From contig JAIUCV010000400.1 of assembly GCA_026724425.1 (NCBI GenBank), positions 124,001-188,000 on the forward strand: DNA of 64,000 nucleotides, in the 5' to 3' direction. A program made the position numbers and the translations under genes. Under the pieces are notes generated by a model. The model was not told where the DNA came from and searched no databases. It was given only the letters and a program-made list of their open reading frames with translations. This DNA is from Erythrophleum ivorense (Eukaryota > Streptophyta > Magnoliopsida > Fabales > Fabaceae). How positions within the stretch are numbered: position 1 is the first letter of the stretch; each line of letters starts with the position of its first letter. Below, piece by piece: positions 22,536-35,725 of this stretch.

Positions 22536-25500
22536 CTGATGCGGCAGATGTCTCTCCTACCCCCACCAAAGTGCTATTACTGTTTTCTTCTAGGCTGTCT
22601 TCCACTCTATAATATGCCTGTGGAATGCAAAATGATTTAGCATTAGCAATTCACATCATTGCAGGGAAGAACAAAAGGAAAGCTGTAACTTCATAGCTGA
22701 AATATTATTTTGACATGATTAATGAGCCCATGACTGAAATTTTCCTGTTTCATGAAGGAAAGATATACGTATAATTCTTCCTTTTGATATTTTCATGATG
22801 CTTAAATTCTTTCCAGCATAAAATCATGAATAATTATCATAGTAAATAGCGTGGCAAAAAAGGAAAAAGATAATATAAGAGAGATTTTGAAGGGTTATAG
22901 ACAAACATACCACACAAGTACGAGAGGGGGAGAGGACTTTGAAGGAATTGGGACGATTGTTGAAATTCGATTCAGGAACTCCTGGTATTCCTTCTGGGGA
23001 TGTAAAGTGGTCTACATCATGCCCCACCTAGCAGATAATAATCGGGAACTTTGGCATCAGTGAGGGAATATTAAAAATACAAAAAAAGAGATTAGAACGC
23101 CTGTATTCGGGTTGGTTTAAACCCTCCCCCCCCCCCCCCCTTCTTTTTTTTTTCTCTCTCTCTCTCTCTCTGAAATTACCCTCAAGGGCCAATCGCCGTT
23201 ACTCATAAACTAATAATCATCTTACTTCAGTAAGAGAGATTAGTGTTCCTTACTCTTCCGTGTCCTCCGAATTCCCAAGCGTCACTATCAAGAGCAACTC
23301 TATATTTCCCGGGCAAGTCACATCCAACTTTATACCTATTGGTTCAACATATCAGCCAAATAATTTGTGGTTAGGCACTCATAAATTCCCCAGACAAATG
23401 AAATAACCTGTTAGTTACATACCCTTGATAAGTATTCTCTGGATGAAAATTGAACACAAATACCAAATCTCCTCGCTCGAAGACTATAACCTATAAAAGA
23501 AAAAAACGATTAGGCATTAAATTTCAACAGAGCAATGTGTTAAACTAGCTCAATGCACTACAGTAGCATCTTCTCTAATTGCTAAGGTTAAAGAAACTCC
23601 TCCTTTATTATGTTTTTAAAAGCCTACACATCGTCGCTTGGAAGCGCTCCTAGTCAAAGAAAGTCATGGAATAGTAGAATCTCTTAATGAATTGAAAAAT
23701 TGATCAGATTATCAACCAGCATAGTTCTTTAAAAAAAAAAATTGTTAATGATCATATGGAGAAGTAACACCTTTTCTTCTTCATTTGTGCTGCTCACAAT
23801 CTGTTTTGTTAATGAAAGGAATAAAAATTTGTCATCCAGCAAGTTCATAGCTCTGTCAAATGCATTCATGAACTGCACAATTTCCAAAAGGAAAAATGTA
23901 GACGGTGAAAGATTTTGTGTATATATAATAAACTGCAAAAATAAAAGAGTGAAAAAGAAGGAGTTCATCAGAGGCAAAAGAATAATAAAGGAGTTTTACA
24001 TACGTACTGGCTTTCTGCGTGGCACAAAACGTGTAGTACAACAATGCACATTTCTTGCATAAAATATTGGAAATTACTTAAGTTTGCACACCTCTTAACA
24101 CGTCTTTATGTTACAAAGTTGAATAAATATAGGACACAGGAGCCAAACCCCCAAGAAAGGAGGAAAAAAATAGAGAGAAGAAGAGCAAATATTCCTAAAT
24201 TACCTTATATCTCAAGTGGTCAGTATCCACCAAATTCCACTGACGCCGGCACCTCTCATAACTCCATCCATTGCCTTCTCTTGGGAAATCTATCCATTCC
24301 GGATGGCCAAACTAAAATAGTAGTCATGAATATTATTTAATAGATGATAATACATGATATACTCCTATAGCAATAAGATTGATATGCAAGAACATCTCTA
24401 GCTTAGAGATATGCAACCCTCACAATTATTGGTAGAAGACACAAGGAGTTTCTCTACAAAGCAATTTATTTGATCAATATTATCAAGGTCAGGCTGCACT
24501 GCACTATGACTGGAAGCAGCAGTTCTGCGGGCAAAAAGCATGGAACAGTGTGCATACCTCATTGCCCATGAAATTAAGGTAGCCTTCCCCACCTAATGCC
24601 ATCGTCAAGAAGTGTATCATCTACAAAGGATTAAGATCACAATGAGTACAACAAAGCAGGAACATGTCACATTAGCAGTTTTGGGATCATTAATAACATA
24701 ATTTCTGTAGTCCCATAGCATTATGGTTACACATAAAAGGGAAAGGCTTTAATACGCCTAAAAGTAAGAAAATAAAACTATCATGACTGGCAGAAACAGT
24801 CTTTATGCTCTGCTATATAACCTTGTGAAGAGCAATCCCTCGCTCAATTGTAGGAGAAGCGTCTGTCAAGCAAGACATGCCAGAATACATTTCTTTATCC
24901 ATAAGGAAAAACGCTAGAGTCTTGTCCCCAACAATGGCCTGCACAAGGCAATTTTTTTTTTTCCTTTTATAGAAGTACAAGGCAGAAGAACAAAGAAATA
25001 TGAGATATTCCTAGCTGTCTCCAGTAGTTTCCATTGTTATGCCATTTATAAAAATGATTTTGCCTACATATTAGGATAATTCCATTGCAACCGTGATGCC
25101 TAGCATGAGATAAAACTTAACAAAAATTAGCTAAGCTCATACCTGGTCATGACTTTCCGCATAAGATACACACTTCTCAGTGTATCTCCTATTTGTCAAA
25201 CTGCAAGAGATGTCCTTCACAGACCATTCATCATCTTTCTTGTTTTTCAAGTAGTCAATCCACTTGTCTGGGATGGCCATGGCCAGACGATAGTCAAAAC
25301 CAATTCCTCCCTCAGAGACTGGTAGACCAAGTCCAGGCATGCCAGAAACATCTTCAGCTATGACAGTTGCATCTGGCAAAATATTATGGATCAGACTATT
25401 AGCCAGCATCAAGTAGACAACTGCATCCACATCTGTTGCTTCACTAAAATATTCATTGTAATTCCCTGTAAAAGACATATTGATTCCATGGTGATGATAC

Positions 25501-28500
25501 AGCATTGATGTTACTCCATCAAACCGAAACCCGTCAAATTTGAACTCCTCAAGCCACCACCTTAAATTAGATAAAAGAAAACGAAGAACTTCCCAATTGG
25601 CATAGTTAAAGAGTCTACTATCCCATAATTTATGATAGCCTCTATCTCCATCGTGGAAGTAAGAATCCTGGGAACTTTGGCCAACATCAAAGCCATTTAG
25701 TCCATCAGTAACATTATTACTGGCATGACTATGGACAACATCCATCAAAACCCGTAAACCTAGTCTATGGGCCTTATCTATGAGATATTTGAGATCCTCA
25801 GGGGTTCCAGATCTACTGCTCACAGCAAAAAAATTTGTTACGTGGTAGCCAAAGGATGCATAATAGGAATGCTCCATCACAGCCATCAACTGGACTGTGT
25901 TATAGTTATTTGCTTGAATACGGGGCAAAATATCATCTGCAAATTCCCGGTAAGAATTTATGCGGGGTTCAGAGCTACTCATTCCCACATGAGCCTCATA
26001 TATCCGTGGGGCCTTGGGCTTTGGTGGACAAGGATATTTAAACTGATACCTGCAATAAAAACACAAGTGCAATCAGAGGGCTCACTTAAATACATTCAGA
26101 GAAGTGGAGTAGTGAAAACACAGATATGGAATGAATTAAGGAATGGTATAAGTGTAGACCTACTTTGCATGGTTAAGTAAATAACAATTCTTATAAAACA
26201 TGTAATAGACATTCTCCCTTTCTCTTACAAAATAAAACCAGAACAATAGAAATTTTTAAGATAAGCCAATCTGCAATAAAGCTTAGACTGTTTACATAAT
26301 TGTCAAACCAGTTACTATGTTTGCATACATTTGCAGGCCATTTTAGGAATAATCCTTCAGATGTTATGCTTTGTTTGTTACTGAAGAGCACAACTGTATA
26401 TATTCTATGGACGAGAAAAACAAGACCTATCTAAAGGTGCCGGATCCCAATAGACACCATCATATGGTGCAGCAAATCTTGTAGGATCAGCAGAAGCATA
26501 TTTAATCCAAGCAGGGATGCGATCAACCCAAACTCCATCACCATGTCTGAATCGAAATTTGACTCTCGAATTGTGAGGTATTGCTGGATTTCCATCAGAA
26601 TCATCAATTTTAATACTCCAAACACCATACTGATTTTTTTCCATCCTGTGATTGGATCCATCCCATCCATTAAAGTCCCCAATAAGTTGTGCTTCCCTAC
26701 ATTGTAAGATATGTAACATTAAAAGAAACTAAACAAAAACAATGACAAATGAAGTTGACTTATTTATATTCTCATAGATAACTTACTGAGCAGCGGGTGC
26801 CCACTCACGGTATACAATGCCACCTTCTTCTCTGTTGAATCCAAATTTCAAATAACCTAACAGAGAAGGGGGAAGGAAGAAGAAAAGGTAAAATTCTATT
26901 GAATATTGAAGATGTGACTGAAATCAATGCAACAAATTGGTGAGGCGATCTAATAGGGGAAAAGGAGATCAATCAAGTTGGCAGGCACATGCGTCAATGG
27001 AGAGATTAGTAAAGGCAGAAGAAAAGAAAACATTATATTGAATTGAAGATGTAACTACAATCAATCCAATAAATTAGCTAGGCAGTTTAATATGGGGAAG
27101 ATAATATAAATCCAGCTGACAGGCAAATAAAATACATTTTCAGGAAGCTGATCTATTCAACATTTCCAAATGATTCTCCAAGATAAACAAAAATGTAGCA
27201 ACTCAGATAATTATAATGCACACTTTGTAGGCACATATGCATAGCATTTTAGTAGGTATCAATTACAAACAGATAACAGAAGTGTAGCAATGCAGATAAC
27301 TATAACCACCTTTTGCAAATTCCTCAACGCCTCCTTCATATTTTTCTATAAGCTTTTTCTGATCTACATATCTCTTCACTCTATATCTGAAGTGATCTTT
27401 ATATGGTTCTAGGTCTGGATCAATGCGCAAGATGCCAATATTTTCTTTGTCTTCCTCAAAGGATGACATTGTTGACTTGTCATCTGTCAAAACAGCTGAG
27501 ATCTTGGAAATGGACCTCCCCTTGTTGAAAGAAAACATATTCAAATAACTTATCCACATTAAAAACATTCACACATGAAGATGAGAGATATACATACTTT
27601 CATTTTATTTTCTTTTCCTAGGAGAGGGATCTTTGTCAAAGAAATAATTATATGAATTCTTCATAGGTATAAAGCAAACCAGTCAAAGTCCAAATGTTAC
27701 ATGTCAGTTTCACCACTTCCCTTTAACCATTTACCTCTATCTGGGAGATACAAGTAGAAAAATGGGAGAAGATTAACACAAATATAATATACATGAGATA
27801 TTATAATGTTGTTGCCTTCACAACGCCTGAGTTTGGGCGACCAGAGGCTCCATAGCTGAACCAAGCACTATTTGCAATTCCAACCTAAGTTTACCACTCA
27901 ATAAGTATTACAGACTAATTTTGAATTATATCCTCAGACCATGCACCAATGTACATGATCTCTAGCAGTTGTGGAATATCAGTTAAGACAGGATGGAGCA
28001 CTAAATTCATTTCTTCAAACTACATATTTTTTAATATATATATATATATTCTGCCATAAAGTGAAAATTTCTTTTAAATATTAGTATAAGATTTGAAATT
28101 CGAATGAATGAAATGACAGAATAAAAAATATCAACATGATGAAGAAAAAAAAAAGAGTGAAAAAGAATGTTGGAAGAATAAAAATTAATGTAATTGAGGT
28201 AAATATTTATGTTATACCTTCTCAGATATTGATCTTTTTGACGCAAAATAGAATCCATTGCATCCATGGTGTTTTTGATAGACAGAAGTCAGACAAACTG
28301 ACTGTTGCTTGGCAGGATGCTGCTTATTTCTCAAGGTCTGCAAAAATAAAGATAGAAAATTATAGAACATTAGAAATCATGCACAGTACTAACAAGCTTA
28401 AAGACAATAATTGCTGAATTTAAACAAAAAGAACGATTGGGAAGGGGCAGGGAGAGGGAGATAAACCATCCAGATTAAAAGTAGGCAAATGCAAGTCGCT

Positions 28501-29268
28501 AAAACTATGAACAGTATCTATAATTCATGATAAACTACTCTAAAATCTAAACTACGATCTTCCTCAAGTGATTCTTTAAACCACAATTAACTTTTCCTAC
28601 TTTCTATATGGGTTCCAAGTAAGAGTATACACGACCAAACTAATATTTAGAAAGATCACAAGATTGCAATAATAATGAAAAGGAAACAATTCCAGTATAA
28701 TAATGAAAAATATAAATCAATTTGCTGCAGGATATAACAGTATTACTCTCATAAGTTTTGAACCTGCTGTCAATCAAGTAGCTGTAATACTTTTCTTTGG
28801 TGTTATTCAGGTCCACATGTTTATGAAAAGTTCCATAAATGGTAAAATAAATTTTAAAATAATAATATAATAATAATAATAACACTCACTAGTCAGAGCC
28901 TAGTACAGATCACGGATCAAATTCAGGTAGTGGAATAATGATATCCTGAGAAAATCCATTTATATACCAGATGATTACGTACTAGTTTTTCTAGAAGGAA
29001 CAGAAGCAATTAATGAAAAGCCGACTAGCATAAACCAGTTTACTCAACAGAAAGGCAAATTACATAAAAAGGTTGTGGTTTAAAAGAAATAAGCAGACAA
29101 ATGTTCGTTAACATTCTGGGGAAACGGCATCAAATGTCTAAAACCTAAAGCCGTTGCAGGCAAAACGGAAAGAAATCAAGGTGGTAGTACCTCATTGCAG
29201 GCTGCACCTAAGGAAGGCGATGAAGACCCAGTAGCGATGAGGGGATAAGGACCCAAACAACCGATCAT
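22201..29268 (-). CDS. SBE3: Class-3 starch/glucan branching enzyme (GH13, CBM48)
   Basis: Fourteen exons: 29268-29191, 28337-28218, 27520-27310, 26856-26787, 26696-26427, 26049-25143, 24938-24822, 24620-24558, 24311-24204, 23872-23771, 23490-23423, 23335-23254, 23027-22911 and 22617-22201. They sum to 2730 nt, 909 residues, in a single open frame. The Ser-rich N terminus fits a plastid transit peptide. A CBM48-like module spans about residues 160-245. GH13 motifs are intact: DVVHSH (353-358), nucleophile D427 in GFRFD, acid/base E482 in IAEDVSG, and H550-D551 in ESHDQ. The family transfers alpha-1,4 glucan chains to alpha-1,6 branch points in plastid starch. The Arabidopsis member (At3g20440, EMB2729) is essential for embryos, and its branching activity has been questioned (from memory). 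An in-frame TGA lies upstream of the start. The last exon encodes an acidic repeat tail. Confidence 0.93.
23126..23173. repeat. C15, poly-T and (TC)n block in a branching-enzyme intron
   Basis: A run of 15 C is followed by a T-rich tract and then about 11 TC units, inside intron 12. On the gene's own strand this is a purine tract. Confidence 0.85.
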
Positions 29269-29481
29269 CTCTCCAAACTCAGCTTCAAAGTCGCCAATCT
29301 TCAGACTCCAAACTCAGCCCCAAGCTCTCCAATCTGCGCCAAATCCATGTAAATGTGGACAATCATTGTCCGGAGCATCTCACTGTTGATACTTTCAGGG
29401 ACCCATTATGATTAAGCTTGTGACTTTGTCATTGTGACTTTATCATTGCTAGAAACCAAACAAGTAAAGCATATACTCTAC

Positions 29482-29487
29482 CACGTG
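29482..29487. promoter_or_regulatory. G-box in the branching-enzyme promoter
   Basis: CACGTG in the context ccacgtgacg lies 214 bp upstream of the branching-enzyme start codon. G-boxes bind bZIP and bHLH factors and are common in light-, ABA- and sugar-responsive promoters; use here is inferred. Confidence 0.4.
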
Positions 29488-29611
29488 ACGAAGCAACGGC
29501 CGTCGAAATTCGGTAACATTATAAATTCTAAAAATATATTACACATATATCGGTACACGTCCTCAGTCAGCTTTCTGGATTTAACCTCAATAAACTGCAG
29601 TTTCACTGGAT

Positions 29612-31225
29612 GGCTTTTGACAGATATATATGAAAATAAAAAATAAAAAAAATATATGTATAACAATAAAAATTATTTTTTAATATATATAATTGAATTA
29701 TTTTTAAAATTTAAATATTTTTTTTAAAAAAAATTGGAATGCAGGATCTATGATCCTGCGTTCCTCAAAAAAAAATTTTTTAATTGAGGGTCAGTTCTAC
29801 CCAATGGGTCAGTACTAACCCGTTAGGTCAGTGAAATTAATCTACAGGTCAATTTGACCCGTGGGTCATTTTTTAAAAAAAATTAAAAATTAATATTTTA
29901 ACTAATTTATTTAAAATATATAAAATAATAAAAAATATAAAATTTATTATAATAAATATTATTTAATTATGTATTATGTAAATTTATATTAATTTTTTAT
30001 GTATTAAAAATATAATATTTTTAAATTTTTTTATAATTTTATTAATTCTGTAAATGTTAAAAGTTTATATTTTGAGAAAATTTAATTAATTTTATTGAAA
30101 TTTATAAAAGGTGAGATATAAATAATAAAAAAAGTAAACAAGAATTTAAATAAATTACTAAAAGTATTTTTAAAATTACATTTATATGGGATTTTTTTAT
30201 TTGGAGAAAAAAATATTAATTTATATATTGAAAAATACAATGACTTAATTTATATATATAATTTGTTTAATTTTATAATTATAAGAAATTTATGTGTTAA
30301 AGAATAGTAATTAATTTTATTTAGATTTTGAACAGGTAAAATATAAATAATAATTTTGAAATGTTAATATTTTAGTTTGCACCATGATAAATATAATATA
30401 TGAGTTTCTTAAATATTGTAATTGTAAAATGTTAATATTTTGTAGTAGTGAAATGTTAATATTTTACCTGTTCAAAATCTAAATAAAATTAACTACTATT
30501 TTTTAACACATAAATTTCTTATAATTATAAAATCAAACAAATTATATATATAAATTAAGTCATTGTATTTTTCAATATATAGATTAATATTTTTTCTCCA
30601 AATAAAAAAATCCCATATAAATACAATTTTAGAAATACTTTTAGTAATTTATTTAAATTTTTGTTTACTTTTTTTTTTTATTTATATCTCACCTTTTATA
30701 AATTTCAATAAAATTAATTAAATTTTCTCAAAATATAAACTTTTAACACTTACAGAATTAATAAAATTATAAAGAGATTTAAAAATATTATATTTTTTAA
30801 TACAAAAAAATTTAATATAAACTTACATAATACATAATTAAATAATATTTATTATAATAAATTTTATATTTTTTATTATTTTATATATTTTAAATTAATT
30901 AATTAAAATATTAATTTTTAATTTTTTTTAAAAATGACCCACGAGTCAATTTGACTCGTGGGTCAATTTCACTGACCTAACGGGTCAGTTGAATCACTGA
31001 CCCAAGGGTCAATGATGTGATAGGGGTTAGTAGAACTGACCCCCAATTAAAAAAAAAAATTTTTAATTTTTGAGGAACGCAGGATCACAGATCTCGCGTT
31101 CCAATTTTTTAAAAAAAATATTTAAAATTTAAAAATAATTCAATTATATATATTGGGAAATAATTTTTATTGTTATACATATCTTTTTTTTGTTTTTTTC
31201 TTTCGTATATATCTGTCAAAAAGCC
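29612..31225. mobile_element. Foldback element 1, long inverted-repeat, MULE-like, 1614 bp
   Basis: Nearly the whole element is an inverted repeat with arms of about 800 bp and a centre near 30350-30470. The left end is ggcttttgacagatatata and the right end reverse-complemented is ggctttttgacagatatata. Matched internal blocks include caggatc...tgcgttcc, gaacaggtaaaatat and tataacaataaaaatta. Direct repeats sit immediately outside: ttcactggat (29602-29611) and ttctctggat (31226-31235), 9 of 10 identical. Long inverted repeats with 9-11 bp duplications suggest a non-autonomous Mutator-like element. It has no coding capacity. The arms contain clustered GGTCA/TGACC motifs. Confidence 0.8.
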
Positions 31226-32249
31226 TTCTCTGGATGGTATTAAAAGGAAATTTGGCTTGAAATAAAGTATTTATATATATATATGATCTCAAAGTTTATG
31301 TTTTTTTTTCTCTTTATGTCTAAGGATTATTAAAATATTCATGGTGAGTGACTACTTATAAAATTTATTCAAGTTTAGATATGGGAGATAGAAGAGTGTA
31401 TTTAAATTGGGTTTAAGAAATTTTTGGAGATAAATACCGCCCTTTCCATCTCTTACCCCCATGCCCCCACCAAAAAAAAAAATCTTTGAGATGTTGGGTA
31501 GCAAAAAGAAAGTAAAATGAAAAAGAAAAAATTGTTAAAATATCAATTTTATCTTTTTAATTATTATTTAATATTATTTATTTAATATTATTTAATTATT
31601 AAAAGTAAAGATATTATAATTATTTTTTATTTATTAAATTATATTTTTTAATTTTTATTTCTCTACTTAACTTTTTTATATATCAAATAGATTTTAGACA
31701 TAGAGTTTTTCTCCCTCTTTTATGTCTAAGGATTATCAAAATAGTCAATGGCTACTTCCAAAATTTATTCGGATGTAGGTGTGGAAGATAGAAAAATGTA
31801 TTTAGATTAGGTTTGAGTTTTTCTTTTTGGTGTTAATGAGGATTATCAAAATTTTTCGCTTAATGGTTATTTACAAAATTTATTCAGATCTAGGTTTGAG
31901 ATATTTTGCTCTCTTTTTGTTTTTGTTTTTTTGTTTTTGTTTGAGGGGGGGAGGTTAAAGGGTGGTGTCTATCCTATATCATGTGTGTGCGTTAAAGAAT
32001 TATTAAAAGAAAAAAATTTATATGTAATAATTAATTGAAATTAAATAATTTTAAATTATATTGATTGTTTGTAATTAAAAATATTAAATGTGAGGTATGA
32101 CTAAGAAAGATTCTTTAGATAACAAACAATCAAGTAATAACATCATAAATTTTACTTGAATTTTTTTTTAAAAAGAAATTAATTGAAAAAAGAAAATTGT
32201 GTGACCAAAGATAATTTAGATCTCTATAATAACTATACCTTGAAGTTAG

Positions 32250-32257
<8 letters not shown>

Positions 32258-32285
<28 letters not shown>

Positions 32286-32343
32286 TGTGGGCTTAATTTA
32301 AACAATTTTTTATATACATACATTTATACACACACACACACAC
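32258..32343. repeat. TA and AC microsatellites
   Basis: A (TA)n run at about 32258-32283 and an (AC)n run at about 32325-32343 lie close together in AT-rich intergenic DNA. Confidence 0.75.
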
Positions 32344-34025
32344 GTGTTTTTGAAAAAAAAAAAAAAAGAGGTTAGTGACTAATGAAACAGCCTAATCTAT
32401 CAGGGGATGACAGAGTTTTTTTTTTCATTATGACAATAGGTGACAAAGTTAAGGGATAAAAAAAAAGTAAAAATATGTATTTTTTAAAATTTTATCTCAA
32501 ATATTAAATTTTTTATTTTATTTTAATTTAATTTGATTCCTTCAGCTTTACGTTTTAATTTTATTTGTTTTAACATGGACACGAACTTTATCTTATGATC
32601 ATTTTTATCCCCTAATATTGTTTTGTTTTAATATGATTTTTTTTTTCAATAACTATTCAAATGTAACCCTTCTAACGCTTTTAATAAACTTAATAAAAAA
32701 AGTCTTGTAACTCTTTAATGATTTAACTTTGATAATTTCTTATCAATTTGGACCTACTTATTATAAAACCTTCCTCTATGCGCTAAAATGCTATGTTTTG
32801 TAAATCTAAAACGGCATGCACTTTTTTTTTTTTAAATTAATCACACAATTTCTCTTTCTATCCTAAAACTTGCCAATGCTTTTAGGTTTTAGTGGACTTT
32901 CATCAATTTGGCAATAAAGCTTCGATAAATCTAAATTCCAATGAAAATATTGAGTTTGGAGATTAATTACACTATTTCAATAGAAAAGTCATACAAAATA
33001 AATCATATAGTGTTTGAGCGGTGATAGGAGAAGTTATTATGATAAGTATGATTTAAATTGGTAAGAGCTTATTAAAATTAAGCCACTAAAAAATTATATA
33101 AGAATTTTTTATTAAAAATTTCAACAACCTTAAAGGGAAGAAAATATTTCATAAATTTTTGTAAATTAAGAGATCAAATTAAAATAAAATAAAATTAAAA
33201 AAATGTAAAATTTGAGATAAAATTAAAGAATTAAATTAAAATAAAATAAAATTGACAAATAATAATGAAAATTGAAGTAAAATTAATATATCAAATTAAA
33301 ATAAAATAAAATTAAGAAACAAAAATATTGTTTAGAATAAATTAAAGACTAAAAGTGTATTTTCACCAAAATAAAAATATCTTCGTGGATTATCTCATAA
33401 GAAAAAAATTTGTATATAATTGTTTACATACTTATTATCAAATTTTTTTAATTAAAATATGATATATATATATATATATTATAAATAAATATACAAGTTT
33501 TAATTAAATTATATATTTATTGTGTTATTATTAATTTATTATACATCTATCATATTTTAATTAAAAAAAAAAATTAATGGTTGTCGCAATGGGCTTGTGG
33601 GACCATGCGCCAAGCTTGTATAACATTGTTGAATCAATGGCGGGTCCAAGTTATATTTTAGGGTTTAGACCTTTTGCTGTTAGTAGTTGGTGCAGTTAAG
33701 AGAAATTCAAGAAAAGATGGGATGAGTAAATTTAATTTAAAATAAAACAAAAAAAAAGAAAAATCAAAACATGTCCTACATCCTTCCCAATAGCACAACA
33801 GGACAGAATTCTGAACAGCAGATGATCTATATTCAATATTTTAAGTAGACAATTGGAGTTGTTTCTCTCCCATTTATGCGACAATACCTAAGTCGTCAAA
33901 TGAGAGATGTTGCTTTGTTATATTATTTATTCACTTTTTTCTTTTTAAGTTATTATTTTTTCTTTTTATAACCCGACCATCTAGTTGTCGCGCAAACGAG
34001 AAAGAATTTGCTTATTCTTTTTATT

Positions 34026-35725
34026 GGGCTTTTGACTTTAAAGTAACGGCAAGAATTATAAATCTCTCATATGCACTGCAGCAAATGTTTCTTTTTAAGA
34101 TATATCAAATGTTTAAAAAAAAAAAAGATCACGATTATTGTTCAATCGTGACCCATATAAACTTTAAAAAAAGAATAATTTTTTATATGGATCACAGTTG
34201 AGCAATAATTGTGACCCATATTATATATATAAAAAATTTAGATAGTTAATGCTTATAGAAATTTAGTTTTTTTTATATAGTAAATATAAATGTGGAGATT
34301 TAAAATTTTAATATTTGTAAAAAAATTTAGTTGTAATAATTTATTTAGTTAATAAATGAAAATTATTTAAAAAATAATTTAAATATCATTTATACTAATT
34401 AAAAAATAAAAAAAAATTATTGATAAAAATGACTAAGTAGTTTAATGTTTAATTTTTTTAGAACTTGATAATTAGTAACAGTTGTAAAAAATATAATAAA
34501 AGAGATAAATTTTAATTTTTTAAAAACTTGATAATTAGTAATAGTTTTAAAAATTTAATGGACAATTAAATAAATTTAGTAAGTAATATTGAACTCAATA
34601 TTAAATTAATAAAAATTATAACTAATATATGTAAATATATATATAATATATTAAAATTTTTAATTTGTCGTATTTGAGTCATAATTTATTTATTTTAGTT
34701 ATAATATGAATTTTTTCTATTGTTGAGTTAAGATTGAAGCTAACTATGACTCCTTTATGTAATGGTGAAGTTAGTTTTTATCAAAAATTGTTAGGAGTAA
34801 TAACTTACGTAATGAAAATATTGATAATAAATAAATAAAAATTATTTGTGAATTTATTTTTCTAGTTATAATATGATTTTTTTATTGTTGAGTTAAAATT
34901 AGAGTTAATTATAACTCTTGAATTAAATTATATTTTTTACATAATGGTGAAGTTATGCAAATAATTTTTTATTTTTTATCAATATTTTCATTGCGTAACT
35001 TATTACTCTCAAAATTTTTTGATAAAATCTAATTTCATCATAAAAAATATAATTTAATTTAAGAGTCATAGTGCCCCAATCTTAACTCAACAATAGAAAA
35101 AATTCATATTATAACTAGAAAAATAAATTATGACTCAAATACGACAAATTAATTTTTTTAATTTATTATATATATATATATATATATTTACATATATTAG
35201 TTATAATTTTTATTACTTTAATATTGAGTTCAATATTAATTACTAAGTTTATTTAATTGTCCATTAAATTTTTTAAAACTATTACTAATTATCAAGTTTT
35301 AAAAAAATTAAAAATTAAACAACTTAGTCATTTTTATTAATAATTTTTTTATTTTTTTATTATTATAAATTATATTTAAATTATTTTTTAATATGTTTAT
35401 TTATTAAATAACTAAATTATTACAACTAACATTTTTTACAAATATTAAAATTTTAAATTTTCACATTTATATTTACTATATAAAAAAATTAAATTATTAT
35501 AAATATTAATTACTGAAAAAAATTTTATATAATATGAGTCATAGATATTGTTCAACCTTATCCATATAAAAAAATATTATTTTTTTAAGTTTATATGAGT
35601 TACAGTTCAGCAATAACCGTAATTTAAAAAAAAAAGCATTTGATGTACCCTTAAAAAAAAACATTTGCAGCAGTGCATATGTGGGGGATTTATAATTCTT
35701 GCCATTACTTTAGAGTCAAAAACCC
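34026..35725. mobile_element. Foldback element 2, long inverted-repeat, MULE-like, 1700 bp
   Basis: The left end gggcttttgactttaaag pairs with the reverse complement of the right end, gggtttttgactctaaag. The pairing continues inward through taa(c/t)ggcaagaattataaat, catatgcactgc, a block around cgtgac/gagtcat, and gttgagttaagatt near the centre. Arms are about 800 bp, with a short spacer around 34830-34970 that is itself a partial copy. Flanking tctttttatt (34016-34025) and tcttttttct (35726-35735) match at 8 of 10, but both are T-rich, so this duplication is weak evidence. It has no coding capacity. The ends resemble foldback element 1. Confidence 0.75.
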
